Positions 37,205 to 51,786 of a stretch of DNA of 64,000 nucleotides are shown here, piece by piece. The position numbers and the translations under genes were made by a program. The notes below the pieces were generated by a model. It saw nothing but the letters and a program-made list of their open reading frames with translations. It was not told the DNA's origin and did not search any database. This DNA comes from Straminergon stramineum. Lineage: Eukaryota; Streptophyta; Bryopsida; Hypnales; Calliergonaceae. The stretch covers positions 13,084,501-13,148,500 of the forward strand of contig OY987269.1 of assembly GCA_963920665.1 (NCBI GenBank), given 5' to 3'. Position 1 is the first letter of the stretch. Every line of letters begins with the position of its first letter.

Positions 37205-37799
37205 AATTTCATCAGTAAGTTTGAACTGAATTTTGTTTGAACAAATCCTGAGAATCTCATCCCCACGAAACTGAGAATATTTCCATAAATGATTTCGGCT
37301 TTCATTCTTAATTTAGAATGGCAGACAGGTTGTCATAAATGGCAGGTTGCAATTTCCATAAACACAAAACCCTTGTCTTGAATGGAATTAAATTAACCCA
37401 ACTTACAGGTTGAATTATTATTCCTTCAAAGCAGTTAACTTATAATACTGTAAAGTAAGGGCCCGGCACTCAATTGGCTGCTTCCGGCTTTTGAAAAATT
37501 CCATCCATCCTTTCCTTTTCTGCTTGCTGGCGCTTCTTTCGTGTCTCCTTCCTCTGCCCAGCATGATTTGCCGACTTTGAGCATGTCCGCAACTCCGCAC
37601 TCAAAGAGGCCTCAGTCCCGGCAGTTTCCACCACGCGCAATGGAAATAACGTAACTTATTAAGTAGGCATGCGGATATGTTTGAATTCCCCTACGGGAAC
37701 TTACACTAAAAAGGTAGGAGACTAGAACTTAATAGGAGGGCCCAAAAGGAGACCATTTATATAAATATATATATTTTAAGTATATCACCCATTCTCAAC

Positions 37800-39187
37800 C
37801 ACTTAAACCCTTCAACGTCAACATGGACGTTTTGTGTGTGATGGATGACAAAGAATCTCCCTATGTAGGACAGAACTACGACTATTCAGCCTCGGAATTT
37901 TGTGAGAAAAGTGTAGGTCTTCTGCAGTAGTATGACTTCCAATGACTATTTTTGGATTTTATGGAGTGGATGATGTCACATAGCAGTTTCAAAAGGGAGT
38001 ATTTCCACAGTCACCGGTTTGTCTTTCAAGGGTTAACCCCTAAAAGACCAAGGCCTTTTTTTTGTAAAAAAACACTCATAACTGCCATATTTAGAGCAAA
38101 GAGTACAAAAATTTTAAATTTTTATTTTTTTTCACATTTAACCGTAGGATCTGACACCTAACTAGTATGAAAATGTGTGGAAAAAATTTCAGAAATTTTG
38201 ACCACATAGATTGCAAGATATCTGCGTTTAAAGTAAAGAAAACAAGTTTTTCCACACATTGCGGGACTAGGTTATTTGACTTTGAACCTTCTTAACTTTC
38301 ATTTTTTGCACTACAGAGTTTTGAGCTTTAAATCTTTAAGGTGGAGAATTGAGTTGAGAGTCTAGGAAAAAAAAGAAAATACAAAAGTAATTAATTTTGA
38401 TTCTTTAAAAAATTATTAAGTAGAAGTAGGTACAAGATAGAAGGAACATCTAAATTATTAATATCTCTAAGATGGGATTAAAATGCACTAATCCCAATGG
38501 TGAGATTGTTTTAGAAGGCAATTCAAATGATATGGACCTTTTTCTTTTTTAAAATTGTAAAAATTGCATTCAGAAATGAATCCTACAAGTGATTTTTTCA
38601 GGAAGATGCTCTAAGTGCCCGAAAAACAAGATTGTCTATAACTTTCTCATAACAAATCCAAATGGAATGAATCAAAGCTTTCCGTGTAGAAAAAAATACA
38701 ATCTATAAGGTAAAAAAATAAAAAAATTCAAATTTTTGAAACTTTTTTTTGCTGCCCCCTCTCCCCTGTTTTGAGCTTATTTGGGCATAACTTTTGTTCT
38801 TGGACACCAAATGAAAAAAAAATTATATTCCCACGAAGATAATCAATTTTTCTATCTTCATAAAAAATTTCAAAAAATCAGGAAAAAAATTGAGACCGTA
38901 GGTACCTGCCCGAAATCTCATTTGTCCCCCAAAGGGCCAATGGTCCTTTAGGGGTTAAAGGACGAACTAGTGACCGTGGAAATCATGGCTTTTGGAACCG
39001 TGTGACATCATCTACTTTAAAAAAATAAAAAAAAAGATTCATTAGAAGTCATACTACTGTAGAAGACCTACCCTTTTTTCACAAAATTTTGAGGATGAAT
39101 AGTCGTAGTGTTGTCCTACATGGAAAGAGATTCTTTGTCATCCATTTGACACAAAACGTCTACTTCAATGTTTAAGAGTTAAACAAT
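37800..39187. mobile_element. Composite inverted-repeat element: R1 arms around a TTAA-type core
   Basis: R1 is present reversed at 37800-38030 and forward at 38960-39187. Between them lies a core (38033-38958) whose ends are TTAACCCCTAAAAGACCAAG and, on the minus strand, TTAACCCCTAAAGGACCATT. The arms match by eye over about 230 bp (for example GAAGTCATACTACTG and GAAGACCTAC). The core has no long open frame. Confidence 0.6.
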
Positions 39188-39239
39188 GTAGCCTGAAGCT
39201 ATGTAAGGTATAAACACCCAAAAGCATCCCCATTCTCAA

Positions 39240-39490
39240 GAATATTTAGTAGAGTTCTCTAGCCCTTAGATGACACGACGGAAGTTTTTTTGTTTGATGA
39301 ATGACAAGGAATTTTCCTCTGTAGGATAGAAGTGCAACTATTCATCTTGAAAATTAGTGGTAGAAAGGGGAGATCTTCTATAGTAGTTTGACTCCCAATG
39401 AATATTTTTGATTTTTCTAAAGTAGATGATGTCACATGAATCCAAAATGGTTGATTTCTACGGTCACCAACACGGTGTTTAAAGGCTAGA
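39240..39490 (-). repeat. R1 dispersed repeat, reverse copy
   Basis: Read on the minus strand it carries CATCATCTACTTTAGAAAAA, a TGACTCCCAATGAATA-related segment and GATCTCCCC. It sits head to head with the forward R1 at 38960-39187, making a second potential hairpin. Confidence 0.55.
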
Positions 39491-40228
39491 AATGTTCCTA
39501 AGCTTTCATTGAAGTGTCCCAATGAAATGTCATTAAATCGTCCCCTTACAAACTGTTGATTCATTTGATTGAAATTCTCAAGTTTTGATTTTAGGTCCAC
39601 CTAAGTCATAATTTTAGTGGACTAGGGAGCTACGACTTTGAAAATTGATAGAAAATATGCATGCCATATCTGAAAATTATAATCTTTAAAAAAAATTCAT
39701 GATTTTCAATTGCTAATATTACAAAAATGTTTTTTTTCTAATAAAAAGTACCTCCGACTATGTTGAATTGCTTATATTGATGTGTTTGGATGCTTCCACC
39801 TTAGTCAATTTGTAGCATGGGGAAGGTTGAGGAAAAAGAACTTGTAGAGAAATTGATTTTGAAAGGATTTCATAAATTTTTACATTGATTTTCTTCTAAA
39901 AAATACCACAAATGATGGGAAATATATTAGCTTGACCCATGAGAGTGATTGATCTTCCTCACTAGCTAATTTTGCAATTTTGGAGAGTTTGATTTCTTGA
40001 AGGATTTTTCAATATATTGGAGTTATTTGTAATTAAAGGTTTCCGTAGTTTGTAACAAAGGTATCAAAGGAAAGTGTGATTGCTTAAGAGACAATAATAT
40101 TACTAGTCTTATATATAGAGACTGAATATGTGATAATTCTGCTACAAAAATTAGAAGTGTAGCAAATATATGTAATATTCTAGAATGTGCATTGAAGGCA
40201 ATCAATGGCTTGAGTGTACTAAGGTATT

Positions 40229-40843
40229 TTGCTCTTAAAGCGACCATTTATGGGTTGGTCCACTTTTTTCATGGGCTTATGTGGACGAAAATATTTTTGG
40301 TTTATTTTTCACAAAAAGAAAAATACATGTTGTTTAGAGCAGAAGTGGTTTCTTGTTTTTCCAAGTCTTTTTGAATTACTTGTGAATTTTCAAAAATTTA
40401 TGTCCTAGACACCTAGTTATTACAGTAGATTTGGCAAAAAGCATACACATGTGGTTTATAATGAGAGATGTGAAAACCAAGAACAAACATGCGAATTTGC
40501 AATAAATAACAAATCATGTTCCTAAATGTAACCATGCTTGTGTCAAATTATATTCACAAATTTTTTATTCATGAAAAAGTAGTTGGCCCACTAAAGTTGG
40601 CTTTAAATCAATATAATGTCAAGAATATCCACTTACGAGTGCATTTAAAATTGGATTGAATCACATGCGTGAACCATTTATATTCAAACCTTAAAGTGCT
40701 CTCTTATAGATTTTAACGTACACACTTTTTATCCTTAATTTGTTCATTAAGTATGAACTAACGGTTTAAGGACCTGTAAATGTCCATTTGGGGCTGAAAT
40801 ATAGGGTCAATTTGAAGAAGGCGATCGATTTAAGAGCAGACTA
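40229..40843. mobile_element. TIR element family F, copy 2 (about 615 bp)
   Basis: The left end is TTGCTCTTAAAGCGACCATT. The right end on the minus strand is TAGTCTGCTCTTAAATCGAT. The left 190 bp match copy 1 at 20376 (GAAGTGGTTTC against CAAGTGGTTTC, then TTTTTGAATTACTTRTGAAT). Confidence 0.5.
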
Positions 40844-41444
40844 CTATAATATGAATTCATAATGTTTAAGGGAGCTTGATTGCATTTTGAATATGATGCA
40901 ATTTGTATTTCATGCAAGAATTGGTCTTCATGTTAATTTGGATTCAAAAACACATGACACTCCTGAATTGAACCTCCTACATGTCTTGATGGAATCTCCA
41001 ATAAACTTACAAATTCTACATATATAGTGCTATATTGGAGCATGATAAGGTTAAAATGTTTGAAGTGACATCCAAATGAAAGATGCATGCTAATTGTTGA
41101 ATTATCAATCCAATGATAGATGGTTTGCCATATTCTAATTTAAAAATTCATATTCTAAGACTCAGATTGCTATATTCTAGTACAAATTCATATTTCAAGA
41201 CTTAGATATGGGACTATATATTTGGTTCCACACTTAAATATTTTGATATTCATATTTGTATAAAAATACATACATTCTTGACGAGGGATGCATGTATTGG
41301 GAGAGAAGGGACCGCCCATTGTTGCTTAGTGGCATACATTGTTTAGTTTCCCAAGGACTATGGACAAAGGGTGAGGGAAAATTAATGTACTTGTAAGAGG
41401 ATTTTTTAGCATCATGATAAAATTGTCACTTGTAGAAGGTGATG

Positions 41445-43236
41445 TTAACCCCTAAATGCCCAAGCCTTTTCAAGTGTGTTTTGATTATGAAAAAAGAGCA
41501 TTGGCTTGCAGTTATCCTCACTGAAGCAAATTGTGTTTTTTTCCAATCTAATCGTATAGATGTTAATAGAGCTTGTTTATTAGTATGCACACCAATTTTG
41601 AGTGTGAAATTTCCTAGGAGTTGTGAGATTATACAAAGGAAAATATACATTTTCTATTTTTAGTATGTTATCTTTGTCCACAATGTTTCAAAAATTTGCA
41701 TGTATAGGTTTTGGGGGATTGGAGGTAATATGACCAACTTCAAAGAGTGTTAGCACACTAAAATGCACTTCCAAAAAACTTAATTTCACATGAAAGACAT
41801 CAAACTCATTACACAATCCACCTTGCAATTGTTGAAATATAATTTTTATTTATAAGTAGAAATTGCAAATAGCTTCAAATAAACACTTGCATGTTGAAAT
41901 TTTCAATGGTGAAAATCATGAAAAGACTTTAAACTTTTCATTGGGACCATTCTCAAAGCAAATGGATAAGTACAATTTTTTAGATTTCAAATCAAATGAA
42001 ATTGCCAAGCTTTGCATAAAGCCGGGAAATGAAGTAAAATTAGCAAGCTTTACACTACACTTTTAGTACACATATGCCTTTGATGACCTCTCAATAATTG
42101 AATATGTACTTTTTTCAATTAAAAAAGAAAATTTTCCATAGTTAACTATCAAAACTGCCCGAAAAAAGTTTTAGATTGATCACAAGAATTTAACTGCCTC
42201 CACAAAAATAAGCTTGAAATTTCAGATCAACCATATATTGTCAACTGGGTAGTTAGGGGTTAAGTATGTTTTCATTGTTCAAATTTTCTAAAGAAAATTC
42301 CTCCCTATACAAAAAATTTCAAATGTTGACTAGTGAACAAGCAACTTTTTAAACCTCTTTTAATTGTAGGGTGATTTAGAGAGAGCTAGAATTAAAATTT
42401 TCTTTTAAAATTTTGCAAGAGTGTACCTAAGAGGACATCAAACTAAATGGTGAAGAGATTTAATCTTGTGTAGAAGAAATATTTTTTCTTGAAGAAGGGC
42501 CAAAGTTTGATATCCCTGTCGAGCAATGATAAAAATATATTTATTTAAAACTTGGAACATTATAATCTTTCAATTTGCATGGTGAAATGGGCTGAAATTT
42601 TTTCACACATTGATAAAATACTTTACTACAATTTTTTATGGTTGAAGTTTTAAGAAAATAATTTCAATTTCATTTTTGATTAACCCCTAAGCCTTCCAAT
42701 GACCATTTTATGGTTGCTAATTGACTTTGTGCAACATTTTACAATAGACAAAAAACTCTATTTCCTTCAACTTTTTTTCTTTTTCATGCAAACTGGATTG
42801 TGTTGTCTTTTAATTTTTATATTCAAAACTAAGATCATGATGGTCAAACAAAAATTATAAGGGAAATAGCACAAAGTGTTTAGAATTTGCCTAGAGTTGA
42901 AAAATTTACTAATTGGAAAAAGTGCTAATGTTCTCACTACTAGATCTTGTGCATTTTTGCATAAATCAATAGAAAACACAATTTTGACCAATTTAAAAAA
43001 AATTAAAATGATGAAGATAGAAATTGTATTTCTAATGAATTTTTGAAGTTATATCTTCAAAAATCATTTGAAGAGAATCTGAAGTTAATTTTATAATTTT
43101 GACTGTATGGATACTTTCTATTTTTTTGACTTCTCATTATTTATCTTCTTTGATGCAAACTTCATTTCTTTTATAAAACTTATGTTTTAAAACAAATTTG
43201 TGTTTTGTCCAAACCCCTTGGGCTTTTAGGGGTTAA
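41445..43236. mobile_element. Nested pair of TTAA-CCCCTAAA elements
   Basis: Outer ends: TTAACCCCTAAATGCCCAAG at 41445 and, on the minus strand from 43236, TTAACCCCTAAAAGCCCAAG, which differ at one position in 20. Inner ends in the opposite sense occur at 42253-42263 and 42680. So either one 1.79-kb element has internal termini or two elements (41445-42263 and 42680-43236) sit side by side. No transposase-like frame was seen. Confidence 0.55.
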
Positions 43237-43975
43237 CATACCAAAACCCGCAGTTTTTGACAATCAGGGTTTAGGGTTCCTTTCCTTTTCACATTTAGGG
43301 GTCAAGGGTTTACTTCACATTACATACATACGGTGCATCTTCCTAAGCGAACAACAGGCACTAACCTAATAATAGTTCTAACTGAGCCCTTACTACTTGA
43401 ATGTGTAGAAGTGCAGGAATCACTACGCCTCCAATTCGCGAATGGCAGCCGGTATAAGCTTACTTGAAGCTAGAATCGTCACTGGGAAAGCCTCACCTTT
43501 GTGTGAACAAGTTCTGTATCCAGTACCCAACAAGAAGATAATATGAATTTTGTAAACCCCATAATTATATTTATGATTATATAGAGAGATGTTAAGAAAT
43601 TAGCAAGTTGTAGTAAAGTCCGAGTTTGATGAACTGGAGCTCTTTTGGGCCGGGTTCGCCAACTGAAAACTGGAGCCCATCTGAAACTCATATCTCTAAG
43701 TTACCAATCCTAGATTGTAGAGCTCAACACCCATCTGAGCTAGCTAGGAGCTGCAAGTCCAAGTTGAAAGTACTATCTTAGTTTTCAGAGTTTTGAGCAC
43801 TTGAACATCAGATATTTAGTGCTCTGAATTCAGCCATTTTAATTTAACGAGTATGACAGTTTGACTAGCTACGTAACATGCATCTAGGTTGGAACATATT
43901 GTTTTGATCTCGAAGGATTATTCTGACAGCTATGAAAATCCAGTAGAACCTGTACTAGTTGACAGCACCCAATTT

Positions 43976-46054
43976 TTAATTTCTGACTGACATTGGTGTA
44001 CGAGAACCTAGGTTCAAGCCGGTCTGGGGGCTCCAAGAGATCTCTTTCCTGACGGTGAAGCACGAATCAGCTGTGAGAGTGAAAACAAGCTCTTGCCCAA
44101 AGCAAAGTTCGTTCTCCCTCACGAAATCAGCCCACCCCACACCTTTCAGGAATAACCTGTCACGTCCATTGGCTGTGTAGCAAACGCATTGGACTTTGTT
44201 CTGTGCTGGAGATTCCTCATGAATTCCTTGAAGTTGAACAGGATCGTGCAGCTGACCACGGTATGCTGCCACGAAGTGTCTAGGAATTTCCTATGAACAC
44301 AGATCAGTGTTGCACAAGCTGTTAGTATCTGAAGATTTTACTCAGAAATATTCGTAAAACACTTGATCGATTGGAGGCTCCCCGGTTTTGTACAACCGAA
44401 AGCTAGTTATATTACATGGACAATCTACGTACATGAATCTATCATAGGGATATTAAATATATTAACCGGATCATGCGGCCACGAAGCCTCTAGGAATTTC
44501 CTATGAGCACAAATCAGTGCTGCACAAGCTGTTAGTATCTGGAGATTCTACTCACAATATTCGTAAAACAATTGATTGGAAGGTTCACTCCTTTCGTACA
44601 ACCCAAAGCTAGCTATATTATATGGACAATCTACATGGATCAATCATAGGGATACTAAATATATTAACTGGGTCATGCAGCTGACTATGGTATGCTGCCA
44701 TGAAGTCTTTCCTAAACGTTCAGAAACACGTACAAATTGATCAGTTTTCAACAAGCTGTTCGTATCTGAAGAAGATAAAAAAATTTACTTCAAACACTTG
44801 ATCCGAATCGGGGTTTCAGCAGACATAATTCCACTAAAATCTTTTCACTACAACTTGAATGTACTCAAGTCAATCATATGGGTAATAGAAAGGGGAAAAT
44901 TTCGAAAACCATCAATATTGGAACAGCCAACTTATGCTTTGCCTGTTAAACAAGAAAAGACGCAGGAAGTATAATAAAATGTCTCAGTTGATATAAGAGC
45001 AATACATCCTCCATGTGCAGAGGTATTCCATTAAACTGAAATTGGAATCAGGACATGGAGCAAAAGTTCAGAGTATTACTAGGAGCTCACCAGTTGGTAA
45101 ACGTTGATGGCCACGAGTTTCCTTGAGAAGCTTGGAAAGCATGAAGCTCTCTTCGAGAGCAAGTCCTGCTACACCATATGACGGGAGACCATGCATGAGC
45201 TAAGTCTAGCGATCGGAGAGGGATTCTTTTTTTCAAGATAAAGGTAGTGAACTTACCAATTGCGAAGGTGTGTTTTCAAAGGATGACTTCTGGCAAGCAG
45301 TATCATTGGAAGCACAGCCGGCAAATTCATCATCCTCAAACGGCACCTTATTTCTTGTACACATCTCAGGTTCAATCATCTTGTTCCCAGATTTGCGATG
45401 TGCCAGATGCTTATGAGGCCATTTGATTGCTTCTGACCATTTCATTGGGGTGTGAATCTTTTGAGGTCCCTTGGGATCTCCAAGCCTGTCGAAAACGTAG
45501 ACTTGAAACTGGGACATGGCCGTGAGGGAGAACACTAACTGGTCGCCTTGGACGAGGTCATGGGAGGTCACAAAAGCTCCCCATCGCTTACCGGCAAAGG
45601 TTACTTCTGGGATTTCTCGGGAAGTGCAAAAGGAAAGCCTATGTGGCCACGGTTTGTTGCAGCTGAGGTCGGATCTCAACTCCACAGCCCTATGAAACTT
45701 GTTGCCATGTTCACAGACAAACCTTCTGGGCATGGACTACAATCCACAAGGAATGTCAGAAGATTATTCACTTAGATTATTGTCAATCTAAGAGCCGATT
45801 ACAATGCACCGCTAGCGTGTTATAGCCAAATTGATTGTGCAGATGATTAGGGTTTGAGAGCAAATTGGTCGTGTAATGAAACACACCAGCTGACCGTATC
45901 GACGACCAGTTGAAGATCGACGCAATGCATTTGTAGAGCTCAGTCTCTTTTTGAAATAGACGCTCCCCTGCAAATTATCCAGCACGTTATTCAAATCTCC
46001 ACTTAGTACTGATCGGGTCATTTCTGTGTCTGGACACGCCATGGAATTCTGCAT
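43976..46054 (-). CDS. Two-domain B3 DNA-binding protein
   Basis: Four minus-strand exons, 46054-45887, 45736-45257, 45168-45091 and 44290-43976, all phase 0, give 346 residues. B3 domain 1 (about residues 31-138) runs from VYFKKRLSSTNA through MPRRFVCEHGNKF to the GDQLVFSLTAMSQFQVYVF strand. Domain 2 (about 227-323) runs from FPSFSRKLVAINVYQL through EIPRHFVAAYRG to GQELVFTLTADSCFTV. In each, one intron falls at the same place, after Gln-Leu and before the xxPRxF strand, implying an internal duplication. No auxin-response, HSI2 or AP2 domain is seen, so a REM-like B3 type is most likely. The start is uncertain: the frame is open upstream to 46205 with no ATG, so a further 5' exon is possible. 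Exon 3 starts at a TAGCAG, allowing a one-codon shift. A nuclear regulator is inferred; targets are unknown. Confidence 0.82.
44241..44770 (-). repeat. Tandem duplication of the B3 exon 4 acceptor region
   Basis: Units start at 44241, 44468 and 44670 (periods 227 and 202 bp; the third is partial). Each begins with a GGRTCRTGC-type word from exon 4 coding DNA, and the first two continue with TAGGAATTTCCTATGA, the exon 4 acceptor. Only the 44241 unit joins to the full exon. Confidence 0.75.
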
Positions 46055-47622
46055 ATCCAGCGATTCGATTTCGACCAAACGATACACTTCACCACAAAAT
46101 CTCTCACGAAGCCAATCTCGAACACGTAAGATAATCCATTCCTCGCTTGCCGTCTTCTTCCAAAGAAAACAAGAACAGTGAACTCGAACCCAAACTTTGA
46201 TCTCTTACTAAAGCAGTATCCATAGAATTTCGACTAACCTAACAGGAAAGACGAATTGACAGGACGAAGATCGGACGTCATTGAATTCCTGTGAATTGAA
46301 GGAGGACTTGAACATCATTGTCAAAATGGCTGCACCTATCAATGCATGCTCTACTACGTCGGAGATCAATCACAGTGTCGATCGCAATCTGAATGCGCAA
46401 TATTCTAGCTGGTTCGAATGATTTTATATGCACATGATCGTGATGGAACCCATATGCAAAATTACGGAAAAACAGCACTCAGCAGGTCTATATCACCACG
46501 GTTGAATCGATTAGACTCTCTCTCTCTCTCTGGAGCAATCTCGTCGTTATGATTACGGGAATTCAATCTTCAAAAGCTCTGGAAACGCGTGAAATTTTGC
46601 AACGTACCTCAGATAGCAAATTTGGCCACAACGAAGCTGGAGTGAGAGATGACAGTACACTAGGAAACAGGGCACCATGGCATGGTTGAGCACACTAAGC
46701 CAGGCGGAGGTTTAGCGGTTGATAGGGTTTAGTGGATGAATGATTTTGATGCGAATTCATCTGACTTCCTGGACACCAGAACTCTTTAATCCACACCATA
46801 TTCTGTATTCTCACATCGTATTTATATTATTTTTTTTAGAAGGGGGGTGGGTAGGGGGTAAGTGAAGAATAAATAAGGATGTTTTTCTTTTTCTCTTTTA
46901 AATTTTTGGGGGTCTGGGTCTATGCTTTGGTGTCCGTATAGAATGACTTAGTATTCATGCTTGTTCACTTACCAAATTGGATTGTACCCATATCATCACA
47001 CTGTGAATTACAAAAAAAGAATTGCATGCAAATGTGGTAATAAATACATTGACTATTATGAAAAACATTCCACAACACCTTACTGAATCCCATGATTCCA
47101 AGGTTTAATTTAAAGTCACTTTTACAAGCAACACTGTATTTTCATAATGTTACATAACTCTATGTAATCATGTGTTTGGCCAACTTGTGTTCTCAGACCC
47201 CTCTAATTGCAATGACTAAATGCAAATGGGTTCTTAAAAATGCTTTAACATGTGTTCATGATGCAACATTAGAAAGCTGTACATTCAATTTGGACACAAC
47301 ATGAAAAAATTTACAAAAAAGTTTAGGAAAATACAGGGAATGTGCAATTACAGAGTGTGCAATTTCTCAGTGTGCAATTACAGAGAGCGTGGTGCATTCT
47401 GTTTCCTTCCATTATTTGAATCGACATAAGGAATAACAAAGTCCGTCGAGTTTCATTCGTCTCCACTTAATTCATCCACTAATTTCATCCATCCAAGACA
47501 GTTGGGTCGTCTTCTTCCTTTCGCAGGGTATGTCCCTTTGCATTCCTGTGCAAGCCCCAACCACCTCGCCCCAAATTGATCAATCCTTGCATTAGGGTTT
47601 CATTTCACGCAACTCTGCGCTC
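46055..47622. other. Divergent intergenic region between the B3 gene and RPT3
   Basis: Holds the leaders of both genes. A (CT)n run lies at about 46516-46533. The middle (46800-47350) is AT-rich with no gene. TGTGCAATTACAGAG occurs twice near 47341 and 47374. A telo-box (TTAGGGTTT, 47592-47600) lies 23 bp before the RPT3 ATG. Confidence 0.55.
47592..47600 (+). promoter_or_regulatory. Telo-box in the RPT3 leader
   Basis: TTAGGGTTT (AAACCCTAA on the other strand) just before the start codon. Such boxes are common in leaders and promoters of plant genes expressed in growing cells. Confidence 0.4.
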
Positions 47623-50189
<2,567 letters not shown>

Positions 50190-51786
50190 ATGGAACAGGG
50201 CCTCTCTTTCTCTTCTAGTTTTTCTGCAAATAGTTTCTCTTAAACTATGAGGTGTCGGGAAGTGCATAGTTTCATGTAGTGCATACCATATCATGGAGGG
50301 TTGTGTCATGTAATTTGGAACTTTGTAAAGACCATCGTATAAATCAAATCATGTTCATTTTATTGCACCGAGTGTTCCTTTCGTTACCATACAATTTCGA
50401 TGCTATACCTAATGCGTTTTCGTCTTCCAAAGAGAGCCCAAGCGACAAATGCGTGACAGGATTCGGGTACAATTATAACTTTTGTGAGCGAGCTAACTTT
50501 TCCGATTTTGGCTTTCTTTCTGAAGCTGAGATGCGTTAAGGTCTTTGCGTTAGTCTTTTGCGAAATTCATCAGACATGTTGGGATATGTGAATTATCAAC
50601 GGATCCTAAAAATCTGGGATTACTTCATGTCCACGGCGATGCTGCAGACACGGTAAAATACATATGGAGTGTTGTTTACTGCCTCCGACTGCTAAACATA
50701 GATAAAATGATTTGTCGGTTCCCCTTCTACTAATTTTTACTCTGCGTGCCTCAGGAATCAGGATTTCATTGAAAGCTCAAATGAAAGATTTCACTTGTTC
50801 AAGGTCCAAGTTGGATATTGACTCATTATTACCTAACCCCTCTTCGTTGCCCATCAGGGACAGTCAACCCTCTCTATTTCCATACTCTGTCATTGCAATA
50901 TGTCTTTGAGAATATATCATATTCTGCACACATCTAATGGGACATCAAATTGTGTACACATGTGACAGGAGCCATTTGTCCCTACGAGGTCATGCTATTA
51001 CAGAGGATTGAGCTAACACCTTGACCGTTTTAATCTGATTTCTTGGGTCTCAAAGAAAATGACAATGCTATAATTTGTATATGTGCTACAACCAATGATA
51101 TTGTGGCAACTGTGCTGCAACCATTGATATTATGGCAAGTATGCAGGACATTCCAAAATGTCATCGTCAAGGACATACCAGTAAAGTGCACTGAGTATAG
51201 TCAACTCCTCCCTTTGAATTTATGAAACGCAGTTCTTTTAAAGTAATTGTTCTATGTTCTACGCCTCTGGATTTGCATCGCTAATTATAGTACAGCTTCG
51301 TAGCTTGGCCGCCAAGTTTCTTCCAACAAGCGGAGGTACAGTAGTTTCTTACCAATTATTCCAGTGCTTCCTTTCTTTAGAAATGAACTTGTGCCCTAGC
51401 TCCAGCCGGGCTTCATCAGCGTTAATTTGAGCCTGCCCAGTTTATTGATGTGCTGCAATTCTGCAATAGGGCTCAGTTTTTGCATGTATTGTGGGTATCT
51501 ACACTGAATAGTGAAATTAGGTTGCCCCTCACTAATTTCTCGACATTTGACACTAAATAAATATTTACAGTTACTGTACCAGAATGAACTACTTTAGAAT
51601 TTCATATTGTTGTATTTGGGACTCATGAATCTCCATGTGCACAAATGGAAATATTTTTAGAAATATTTGTTGACTTTGATGACTTGTAAAGTAACTTTCT
51701 TGGGGTAAGGCAACCTAATTGTTAAGGCAACCTAATTTCACTATTTAGTGTAGTTGAGTTGGTTGAAGGAAAGGATCCACTGAGCC
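50190..51786. other. Intergenic, RPT3 to F-box fragment
   Basis: The first few hundred bases are probably RPT3 3' UTR. No gene was seen. It contains a 29-bp imperfect tandem pair at about 51084-51141 (GCTRCAACCAWTGATATT) and the MITE at 51500-51752. Confidence 0.5.
51500..51752. mobile_element. MITE with 27-bp terminal inverted repeats
   Basis: The termini at 51500-51526 and 51726-51752 are inverse complements with one mismatch in 27; the left one begins TACACTGAATAGTGAAATTA. TA forms the outermost bases at both ends, compatible with a TA target duplication. The interior is AT-rich and non-coding. A partial second copy of the right terminus (GGCAACCTAAT) lies just inside it. The right end is 35 bp before the F-box ATG. 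Confidence 0.7.

Larger units (their letters stand above)
32600..43975. other. Repeat-dense intergenic region
   Basis: No gene is supportable. Frames are short and AT-biased. The region holds the minisatellite at 35160-35500, a foldback element at 36309-36803 directly abutting a family E MITE, the R1/TTAA composite at 37800-39187, a further R1 copy, a family F element and a nested TTAA pair at 41445-43236. A telo-box-like AGGGTTTAGGGTT occurs near 43266-43280 with no gene start nearby. Confidence 0.6.

Noticed and set aside
43266..43280. Telo-box-like AGGGTTTAGGGTT as a telomeric relic or promoter
   Set aside because: Only two units, no gene start nearby and located at the edge of a repeat; too little to call either.
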